In this document: in pieces, positions 1 through 4,994 of the stretch
How positions within the stretch are numbered: the first letter of the stretch is position 1
Layout: the number at the start of each line of letters is the position of its first letter
DNA from: an uncultured Porphyromonadaceae bacterium
GTDB lineage: Bacteria; Bacteroidota; Bacteroidia; Bacteroidales; Muribaculaceae
DNA length: 6,726 nucleotides
Direction of reading: 5' to 3'
Assembly: GCA_947178245.1 (NCBI GenBank)
Contig: CAMWXO010000080.1
Location: forward strand, 1 to 6,726
Notes under the pieces: model-generated
What the model was told of the DNA's origin: nothing
Databases searched by the model: none
Seen by the model: the letters and a program-made list of their open reading frames with translations, nothing else
Program-made: the position numbers and the translations under genes

Positions 1-161
1 AGATTGATAAAGGTATGCGCAGCGAATGGATCGGAGCCATGCTCCGGAATACAGGTATTGAACAGGATTATTACCGCTCAAAATATCGTGAACCCATAAG
101 CGACCCCCCAAGCAAAAAGAATAAAGAGTTTGCAGAAGCCTTGAAGGAAATCCTCGGCTGA
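1..161 (+). CDS. C-terminal end of an unrecognised protein (5' partial)
   Basis: An open frame enters from the left edge (first whole codon at base 3) and ends at a TGA at 159-161, leaving 52 visible codons. The tail is charged and probably helical: it contains IGAMLRNTGIEQDYYRSKYR, then a Pro/Ser linker (PISDPPSKK), then a final amphipathic stretch ending in KEILG. There is no signal peptide, membrane segment or catalytic motif in the visible part. It converges on the minus-strand operon that ends at 265, with a hairpin between them. Base composition is intermediate, less AT-rich than the operon. I do not recognise the family. It could be the last gene of the chromosome proper or part of the same accessory element as the operon. 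The complete gene lies mostly outside the window. Confidence 0.6.
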   Translation, partial: IDKGMRSEWIGAMLRNTGIEQDYYRSKYREPISDPPSKKNKEFAEALKEILG

Positions 162-185
162 CGCTTTACTTTATCATCGTACCTT

Positions 186-229
186 ATATATACGGCTCTA
201 AACTAAAGTGAGTGTAAAGCCGTACATAT
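186..229. terminator. Hairpin between convergent genes, possible two-way terminator
   Basis: Seen directly: TACGGCT at 191-197 pairs with AGCCGTA at 218-224. The stem continues outward past one mismatch through four more A/T pairs (186-189 with 226-229), enclosing a loop of about 20 bases. It lies between the stop of the plus-strand gene (161) and the stop of the minus-strand operon (267), where a shared terminator is expected. Neither side has a strong T-run, so termination is inferred from position and symmetry. Confidence 0.45.
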
Positions 230-264
230 TCTACTGCATGTCCATAGCCCATTTAATATATGTA

Positions 265-915
265 TTACGCAAATACAATGCTCATCTTATTAAAGTCAAT
301 CTTTACTTCACGTCCATTATGCGCCAAGTATGTTTTACCTTTATAAGTAACTATGTGATTATTCGCGCCTCCAACATTTACGGGTATATTTAGATGCATT
401 TCTCCGGGAGCAATTCCTTTTCGATCATCAGTAAGATGAGAATCTGTTTTGAGACGACGCATGATAATACATACGTTTCCGTATTGTGCTTGTAAAACAC
501 TTCCCGAACTATGACGACCGTCAAAACTCTCTCCAAACTTACTATGGTATACACCTGCCGCAACAACACGAGCAGCATGCGTCCACCGATTGGCTATATG
601 ATAAAGGGCTACCTTGTCATAGAGATCATCAATTTTGTCATCCATACCACATTCTTCAAAACCAAAATACTGGAAAGCATTTTTCAAATGCTCTACTGAT
701 GAACCTTTCTCAATCGGAGGCCACCAGTGCCAAGGTATATTACTATGGTCTACCCATCGATCGGTCATACCCATTGCAAAAGCTATGCAATTATATTGAA
801 AAGAAAATGGGCTTAGTAATTTAAAATTGACATCGTTTTTTAGGGGATCGCCAAAAACATCAGATCGTGTTAAACTTTCCCGAGCGCTATCAGTGTTATA
901 ATCCATGTTCTGCAA
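265..915 (-). CDS. DUF7689-like protein, predicted papain-fold cysteine protein
   Basis: A 216-residue soluble protein with no signal peptide or membrane segment. Recognised features are YNCIAFAMG with Cys43, a Trp-rich stretch (PWHWWPP, 61-67), GFEEC (85-89) and KVALY (101-105). They are followed by WTHAARV with His113, YHSKFGESFD with Asp132, and YGNV (145-148). This order matches, from memory, the DUF7689 family, in which the conserved Cys, His and Asp suggest a papain-like or NlpC/P60-like fold; activity is inferred. Residues from about 160 onward form an extra tail ending in MSIVFA. It is the last gene of a three-gene minus-strand operon, and its 5' end overlaps the upstream gene by 46 bases. 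An ATG at 904-906 is an alternative start, three residues shorter. The gene is AT-rich compared with the chromosome to its right. Family assignment is moderately sure; function is unknown. Confidence 0.75.
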   Translation of the reverse strand: MQNMDYNTDSARESLTRSDVFGDPLKNDVNFKLLSPFSFQYNCIAFAMGMTDRWVDHSNIPWHWWPPIEKGSSVEHLKNAFQYFGFEECGMDDKIDDLYDKVALYHIANRWTHAARVVAAGVYHSKFGESFDGRHSSGSVLQAQYGNVCIIMRRLKTDSHLTDDRKGIAPGEMHLNIPVNVGGANNHIVTYKGKTYLAHNGREVKIDFNKMSIVFA

Positions 916-1247
916 ACATCTTCTAGTGAAACATAACCAGTATATGTCATATAGTCCGGATATATTAAATCAAGAGCATGTACTATTGGATCAGGATGAT
1001 CCTTGATAATTTCAAGAATTCCTGGTACTGCGTCTTCTCCCATAGCAACAATTCTACGGAAGTCTGCGTTATCATAATTATTTGAAGAATGGATATTAGA
1101 GGCTCTATTCCAATAATTATAGTTAGTCCTTACTTCCTGTATATTAAGTTCTCGACGCGAAATTGCAAGACTCTTATCGTTACGACTAACTGATAGGTCA
1201 ATCGAAAAACCTGTATCCGTGGTCGGACATATTACTTCTTGTTTCAT
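870..1247 (-). CDS. Small HEAT-like helical protein, partner of the DUF7689-like gene
   Basis: A 125-residue soluble protein of unknown function. Residues 1-45 are polar and look beta-rich or disordered. Residues 62-125 form a helical module: FRRIVAMG, EDAVPGILEII, DPIVHALDLI, then a final helix with VCRTWIITLIALG. The pattern (position in sequence, 'MG..A.P.IL', then 'AL..I', then a Trp helix) resembles, from memory, short HEAT-like proteins that I recall sitting immediately upstream of DUF7689-type genes in other bacteria. If that recollection is right, the pair is a conserved unit. Its ATG overlaps the stop of the preceding gene as ATGA (1244-1247), and its 3' end overlaps the next gene by 46 bases, so all three are probably translationally coupled. 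No catalytic residues are evident; a binding, scaffold or immunity-type role is possible but only inferred. Confidence 0.7.
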   Translation of the reverse strand: MKQEVICPTTDTGFSIDLSVSRNDKSLAISRRELNIQEVRTNYNYWNRASNIHSSNNYDNADFRRIVAMGEDAVPGILEIIKDHPDPIVHALDLIYPDYMTYTGYVSLEDVCRTWIITLIALGKV

Positions 1248-1636
1248 TTTCTTATAATCTCAAAGGCAAAATCATCAAGGCGATCCCCATCAAGTTCAAG
1301 GTGAATATCATAAACTCCCCCTTTCTCGAAAAGAACATTCTGAAGATTGAGAGCAATGTTAATATGACTAGCCTTATCTAATTGTACTATATGAAGATTA
1401 GTCGTGAGAGGTGGGAGGATGCTCTTGTCTATTGACTTATCAATAATTGAAATGCTTAATAACCTATCCCCTGAAACATACGCTTGGATATATAGTTTTA
1501 TTGCCAGCCCAAATGTTATACGAACAGGGAGGTCCGATACATAAAAATCATCCATAGTATTAACTATGGTGAGATGACCGTCCATATTATGAGCACCCTG
1601 ACATAGGGCAAACATTTCAACTTTGACTTCCTTCAT
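1244..1636 (-). CDS. DUF6941-like beta-rich protein, first gene of the operon
   Basis: A 130-residue soluble protein without signal peptide or membrane segment. The layout matches, as I remember it, the DUF6941 family. An early strand has MFALCQGAH, followed by DGHLTIVNTMDDF (19-31). A core has LPVRITFGLAIKLYI (36-50), then LLSISIIDK (59-67). The end has HINIALNLQNVLF (91-103), followed by GGVYDIHLELDGD (106-118). The repeated 'strand-turn-strand, G.Y.i.l..DG' ending suggests an immunoglobulin-like beta-sandwich. No enzyme motif is visible. It opens a minus-strand operon and its TGA overlaps the ATG of the next gene. I chose the ATG at 1634-1636; an internal ATG at residue 8 also fits family starts. 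I see no convincing TTTG/TAnnTTTG promoter in the bases upstream. Function unknown. Confidence 0.7.
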   Translation of the reverse strand: MKEVKVEMFALCQGAHNMDGHLTIVNTMDDFYVSDLPVRITFGLAIKLYIQAYVSGDRLLSISIIDKSIDKSILPPLTTNLHIVQLDKASHINIALNLQNVLFEKGGVYDIHLELDGDRLDDFAFEIIRK

Positions 1637-1678
1637 AAACTAACAATATTGTATCACGATGTTCCTGAATTAAACATA

Positions 1679-1721
1679 ACACCCAATTCTACTGCCCAAA
1701 ATTGGGTGTAAAATTGGGTGT
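1679..1721. repeat. Tandem 12-base repeat with an inverted third copy
   Basis: AAAATTGGGTGT occurs twice back to back (1698-1709 and 1710-1721), and its 10-base core occurs inverted at 1679-1688 (ACACCCAATT). The block lies between the tRNA-Ser 3' end and the first operon gene. The inverted copy can form a 10-bp stem with either direct copy. Read on the minus strand the hairpin is followed by TATGTTTAATT; read on the plus strand it is followed by GTTTTGTTT. It could be a terminator, an operator for the operon, or recombinase arm sites next to a tRNA attachment site. The sequence alone does not decide between these. Confidence 0.8.
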
Positions 1722-1753
1722 GTTTTGTTTAATTACTTGATAATCAAGCTTTA

Positions 1754-1843
1754 TGGCGGAAAGACAGGGATTCGAACCCTGGGTACCCGTAAGGGTACAA
1801 CGGTTTTCGAGACCGTCCCGATCGACCACTCCGGCATCTTTCC
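1754..1843 (-). tRNA. tRNA-Ser (anticodon CGA), CCA encoded
   Basis: The minus strand folds into a complete class II tRNA. The acceptor stem is GGAAAGA/TCTTTCC. The D stem is CCG/CGG, with GTGGTC in the D loop. The anticodon stem ACGGT/ACCGT closes the loop CTCGAAA, giving anticodon CGA, which reads UCG serine codons. A long variable arm (GTACCC-TTAC-GGGTAC) is the mark of tRNA-Ser, and the T arm is CAGGG-TTCGAAT-CCCTG. The discriminator base G is followed by a genomically encoded CCA (1754-1756). Its 3' end faces the AT-rich cassette, the usual orientation when a tRNA gene serves as an integration site. Confidence 0.97.
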
Positions 1844-1869
1844 AAAGGGGTTGTTTCTGATAGCGGTTG

Positions 1870-1901
1870 CAAAATTAGTCATATTTTTCGGGTTATGCAA
1901 A
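1870..1901 (-). promoter_or_regulatory. Bacteroidota-type promoter for tRNA-Ser
   Basis: On the minus strand TTTG (1898-1901) is followed by a 20-base spacer and TAATTTTG (1870-1877), a full match to the Bacteroidota -33/-7 consensus (TTTG and TAnnTTTG, 19-21 apart). The -7 box ends 26 bases before the mature tRNA 5' end at 1843, leaving a short leader for processing. No other promoter is needed to explain expression of the tRNA. Confidence 0.8.
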
Positions 1902-1934
1902 TTTTTCAGACTAAAATTGCAAAAACACAAATCA

Positions 1935-1958
1935 GCGCGCCCGGATTTCGGGGTGCGC
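1935..1958 (-). terminator. Imperfect GC-rich hairpin after the lipoprotein gene
   Basis: GCGCG-CCCG at 1935-1943 can pair with CGGG-GTGCGC at 1949-1958, with one bulged base and one weak pair in an otherwise GC-rich stem and a five-base loop. It lies 28 bases beyond the stop of the minus-strand lipoprotein gene. On that strand the stem is followed, after several bases, by the T-rich stretch TGATTTGTGTTTTTG, so it resembles an intrinsic terminator with a displaced T-run. It also overlaps the region just upstream of the tRNA promoter. Confidence 0.4.
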
Positions 1959-1985
1959 CGATGAGACTTTTAAGATGCCGAGATG

Positions 1986-2477
1986 TTACTTCTCAGTTTT
2001 CGACTGGCCGATGCGAAGTGTGAATGTGGCCTGTCCGGGCTGCTGTCCGCCGGGAAGATCCGATTCGGAGTCTACAGTCACGATAGGAATGTTGAAGCTT
2101 GTGTAGGCCATCGATTTATCTACCTGCAGAAGCGTAGCATTGATGCCGAGAAGGTTGGCGCCTTTGTCTACGAGGGGCATGTCAGCCATCGGGATATCGA
2201 TGGGGAACTCGCTCCAGGACATGTAAGGTGTCGGACGATAGTTCCAGAAGAAGCGCACGTTAGCAAGGGTAGCCGGCTTAGAGTTGTCGGCCGGTGTGGT
2301 CTCGATGCCGGTGAGCTGCAGGGTCGCATCCTTCACCACGTAGATAGCCCCATCGCTTGCCACAGCGTTGTCAAAGGTCAATGTCACGTTCACATCGGGG
2401 AGGTTATCGTCGTTGCTGCATGATGAGAATGCAAGTGCAAACGGGAGAACCAGCAGAAGATAGATTAACTTTTTCAT
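1986..2477 (-). CDS. Predicted surface-exposed lipoprotein of unknown function
   Basis: A 163-residue protein with a lipoprotein signal peptide: MKK, a hydrophobic core (LIYLLLVLPFALA), then FSSC with the lipidated Cys at 20. The mature protein starts CSNDDN; an acidic patch just after the cysteine is the known Bacteroidota signal for export of lipoproteins to the outer face of the outer membrane. The rest is rich in beta-strand patterns (VNVTLTFD, ATLQLTGIE, VRFFWNY, ATFTLRIG) with no catalytic motif and no SusD-like helices. I do not recognise a family. The leader just before the ATG is A-rich, as is common for translation initiation in this phylum. The gene is transcribed alone, divergently from dacB. 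It appears native, with composition close to its right-hand neighbours. A role in surface binding or adhesion is possible but unsupported. Confidence 0.8.
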   Translation of the reverse strand: MKKLIYLLLVLPFALAFSSCSNDDNLPDVNVTLTFDNAVASDGAIYVVKDATLQLTGIETTPADNSKPATLANVRFFWNYRPTPYMSWSEFPIDIPMADMPLVDKGANLLGINATLLQVDKSMAYTSFNIPIVTVDSESDLPGGQQPGQATFTLRIGQSKTEK

Positions 2478-2621
2478 TTCTTTTTCTGTTTGTGTGATTA
2501 TTATTTAAGTATTAAACTATTTTTGTCAGTATAAATCGCTTTACACTGAAGATTTTCGGCTTGATAAACAGGATCGGATTAATTCTTTTTTCAGAATTAA
2601 AACACTCAATAAGGTTGAAAG

Positions 2622-2654
2622 TTTTGCTCGGAGCCGTCATTTTTTGTAATTTTG
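2622..2654 (+). promoter_or_regulatory. Bacteroidota-type promoter directly abutting dacB
   Basis: TTTTG ending at 2626 is followed by a 20-base spacer and TAATTTTG at 2647-2654, a full match to the TTTG/TAnnTTTG consensus. The dacB ATG begins at 2659, only four bases after the -7 box. Transcription normally starts a few bases after this box, so the start would fall at or within a base or two of the ATG. The same octamer and the same spacer length are used at the tRNA-Ser promoter. Confidence 0.75.
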
Positions 2655-2658
2655 CATC

Positions 2659-3876
2659 ATGAAACGTTACTTATCGCTGATGCTGCTCGCTATTGTGGCA
2701 GCTACTTCATACGCGGTCTCTCCTCTGGCCGATTTTCTTGATGCACGTGCCGTGTCTGCACCCTCCACCGCCGTATTGATCAAGGATCTTGCTTCGGGCG
2801 ATGTGCTTGTGAGCCATAATGCCGACAAATCTCTTCTGCCGGCTTCTATCATGAAGACTGTCACTATCGCCGGTCTGCTGCGCGAATCGGGGCCCGACGA
2901 AAAGTTTCACACCCGCGTCTATGCCGACGGAAAGGTGAGCGGGAGCGTCTTTGAGGGCGACCTTGTGGTGAGAGGGGGCGGCGATCCCACTCTCGGTGCC
3001 AACTGTGCTCCGGCCTCGGCCGACATCGCCGGCGAGATCGTAGCATCGCTGCGCGGCAGAGGAATAAGCGAGGTGAAAGGCGACATAGTGGCCGATGTCT
3101 CTCTATATAGCGGCCCTGCATGTCCGCCCAGTTGGGCGGCGGGAGACCTCAACGAGGCTTACGGCACGGGCAGCCATGCCCTCAATTTCAGGCGCAATGC
3201 TTCAGGCAGCCGGGCTGTGAGCAATCCCGAGCGCGTCTTCTTCTCCTATCTCGCTTCCGCGCTCCGCGATGCCGGCATCAGCCTTGAGGGCAACGTGAGG
3301 ATAGAGACGGAGGCTCGCCGCCATCTGCAGGAGTCGGATCTGCTCGTAGACCACACGAGCGAGCGCTATGCCGAAGTGATGCGCAGCTGCATGATGCGCA
3401 GCGATAATCTGTTTGCCGAGACGCTGCTCCGTGCCTTCGCACTCGCGCGGGGCAAGGAAGCGGCCACTTCCGAAGGCGCTTCAGAGATGCTTTCCTACTG
3501 GAAGAAACAGGGCGTGCCCGTGAAAGGGGTCACGCTCATCGATGGGAGCGGCCTGTCGCGCTCCAACCGCGTCACGGCCGACTTCATAGGCGGCATACTC
3601 GCGCGCATGGCCGACGATGATGAGTATGCCTCATTCATGCCGCTGGCGGGAAAGGAAGGTACGCTTCAGGATTTCCTGAAAGGTACGCATCTCGACGCAT
3701 ACGTAGCCATGAAGACAGGTAGCATGAAGGGAATACAGTGCTATGCCGGCTATAAGCTCGACGAGCAATTTGCCCCCACGCATCTCATCGTGATCATAAT
3801 GAACGATATAGGGCCGCGGGCGGCTGCCCGGAAAGCCGCAGCGCAGCTCCTTATGGACGTTTTTCCGGAGCCTTGA
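2659..3876 (+). CDS. dacB: D-alanyl-D-alanine carboxypeptidase/endopeptidase, PBP4 family (peptidase S13)
   Basis: A periplasmic serine peptidase that removes the terminal D-Ala from peptidoglycan stem peptides and can cut cross-links. All three penicillin-binding motifs are present: SIMK with nucleophile Ser63 and Lys66, SDN at 248-250, and KTG at 352-354. GDPTL (108-112) and IDGSGLSR (294-301) are also typical of the family. Residues 1-19 form a Sec signal peptide (MKRYLSLMLL core, cleavage probably after SYA), which supports this start. At 405 residues it is shorter than many family members; the stretch between ALNF (174-177) and the following FFSYLASAL helix is only about 20 residues, where I recall a longer insertion. 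A promoter box ends four bases before the ATG, implying a leaderless or near-leaderless mRNA. The 3' end overlaps the convergent permease gene by 26 bases. Family assignment is very secure; the balance of carboxypeptidase and endopeptidase activity cannot be read from sequence. Confidence 0.95.
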   Translation: MKRYLSLMLLAIVAATSYAVSPLADFLDARAVSAPSTAVLIKDLASGDVLVSHNADKSLLPASIMKTVTIAGLLRESGPDEKFHTRVYADGKVSGSVFEGDLVVRGGGDPTLGANCAPASADIAGEIVASLRGRGISEVKGDIVADVSLYSGPACPPSWAAGDLNEAYGTGSHALNFRRNASGSRAVSNPERVFFSYLASALRDAGISLEGNVRIETEARRHLQESDLLVDHTSERYAEVMRSCMMRSDNLFAETLLRAFALARGKEAATSEGASEMLSYWKKQGVPVKGVTLIDGSGLSRSNRVTADFIGGILARMADDDEYASFMPLAGKEGTLQDFLKGTHLDAYVAMKTGSMKGIQCYAGYKLDEQFAPTHLIVIIMNDIGPRAAARKAAAQLLMDVFPEP

Positions 3877-4987
3877 CTTCGTCGGCGTCCGTCACGTCGG
3901 GTTTCGAGGGCGGAAGCGAACGGCGCACTATATACATGTCGTAGTACGACAGCAGCAGGGTTGTGAGCGGCAGCGCCACTATCATGCCGAGAATGCCGAG
4001 AAGCGCTCCCCATATCGATAAAGACAGAAGGATGATGGCCGGATTCAGACCAAGAGCCTTTCCCATGATTTTGGGTGTGAGGATCATATCCTGAATGCAC
4101 TGCACCACTACGTAGACAGCCATCGTCTCCCAGAACAGCATCCAGAACCCCGGCCCGCCCGATATAGACCCCGCGAGGCAGAGAAGTGCGGCTATCGGAA
4201 GCGAGATGAGCTGGAGATAGGGCACCATGTTCAGTGCCCCTATAAAGAGTCCGAACACCACAGCCATCGGGAGCCCGATTATGAGAAATCCGATTGAGAA
4301 GAGTATGCCTACAAGCGACGCGATGAAGAATTGTCCGCGGAAGTAGCGGTTCATCGCGTTCTTGATGTCGTTCATGATGTGAAATACCTGATCGCGCTGT
4401 CCGTAGGGGATGAGTTGCCTGAGCGAGAGGATGAATCTCTCGTAGTCGAGCATTATGAATATCACGTAGAGCACCACGATCAGCCAGCTCACCAGACTTA
4501 TTATGATGCTGAGCGACGAGCCGATAAACGACCAGCTTTTCATCAGGCTGTTCTTGATCAGCTCCACCCACTGCTCACGGCTCAGAAGCCTGCCTATCTG
4601 GTCGAAATCCACATTCTCGCGGATGAAGCTGTGGATCTCGCTCGAGAGGTAAGGTATCTGGATCTTGCTCGTGGCATAGTCTTTGATGAGTACGCCCATG
4701 GCGGAGCATTCCTGCACGAGATAAGGAATGAAGATCCAGCAGAGGAGCGCCACCGCAGCCACTGCCTCGAGCAGCGTCAGGATCACCGGGAAGAAGCGTC
4801 GCCGGCTGCGGGTCCACTTCATGTTGAACTCCACTATGGGCTCAAGGATATAGGCTATCATGCATGCCACTATGAAGGGAAGCAGCACGTCGCTGAGCAG
4901 ATTGAGCAGATAGAGCGTGGCCAGAAGGCCGCAAAGCGAGAAGATGATTCTCACCACTCTGTCGAAGGTATAGGGTCTGCGCGTCAT
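3851..4987 (-). CDS. AI-2E family transporter (PerM/TqsA-like membrane permease)
   Basis: A 378-residue inner-membrane protein of the AI-2E transporter family (formerly UPF0118). Members are implicated in export of autoinducer-2, Na+(Li+)/H+ exchange or uncharacterised efflux, so the substrate cannot be assigned here. It has the family layout. Two N-terminal membrane segments (about 11-50) and a third (about 67-90) precede a long soluble stretch (about 91-150). Then come a hydrophobic pair (153-180) and the conserved DYERF and YFRGQ (215-219). A final membrane block (220-350) carries NMVPYLQLI and the signature LTPKIMGKALGLNP (303-316). The tail after 355 is hydrophilic and Pro/Lys/Asp-rich. 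The ATG at 4985-4987 follows the stop of the antiporter gene by seven bases, so the two are probably cotranscribed and coupled. Its last 26 bases lie antisense to the end of dacB. No truncation is seen. Confidence 0.92.
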   Translation of the reverse strand: MTRRPYTFDRVVRIIFSLCGLLATLYLLNLLSDVLLPFIVACMIAYILEPIVEFNMKWTRSRRRFFPVILTLLEAVAAVALLCWIFIPYLVQECSAMGVLIKDYATSKIQIPYLSSEIHSFIRENVDFDQIGRLLSREQWVELIKNSLMKSWSFIGSSLSIIISLVSWLIVVLYVIFIMLDYERFILSLRQLIPYGQRDQVFHIMNDIKNAMNRYFRGQFFIASLVGILFSIGFLIIGLPMAVVFGLFIGALNMVPYLQLISLPIAALLCLAGSISGGPGFWMLFWETMAVYVVVQCIQDMILTPKIMGKALGLNPAIILLSLSIWGALLGILGMIVALPLTTLLLSYYDMYIVRRSLPPSKPDVTDADEVKAPEKRP

Positions 4988-4994
4988 ATCGTGA

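Noticed and set aside
486..824. 112-codon plus-strand open frame
   Set aside because: It is antisense to the DUF7689-like gene, which carries recognisable conserved motifs.
870..915. Programmed frameshift joining the HEAT-like and DUF7689-like frames
   Set aside because: No slippery sequence stands out, the upstream protein ends in a plausible final helix, and the downstream gene has its own ATG codons.
1637..1740. Promoter for the three-gene operon
   Set aside because: Only loose matches exist (for example CAATTTTG at 1697-1704 on the minus strand) with no TTTG at proper spacing, so no call is made.
1736..1748. Small dyad CTTGA-TAA-TCAAG just after the tRNA 3' end
   Set aside because: The stem is only five pairs with no T-run; too weak to call a terminator, though it lies where a recombination core could be.
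1725..1964. Plus-strand open frame across the tRNA
   Set aside because: It is the antisense translation of tRNA-Ser and its promoter; the tRNA fold is complete.
1983..2423. 146-codon plus-strand open frame
   Set aside because: It lies almost wholly antisense to the lipoprotein gene, whose signal peptide and lipobox make it the real gene.
2478..2658. Promoter for the lipoprotein gene in the divergent intergenic region
   Set aside because: No TTTG with a correctly spaced TAnnTTTG was found on the minus strand; only an A-rich leader before the ATG is evident.
3750..4571. 273-codon minus-strand open frame
   Set aside because: It overlaps the AI-2E permease in another frame and has no family-like pattern, while the permease frame has clear motifs.
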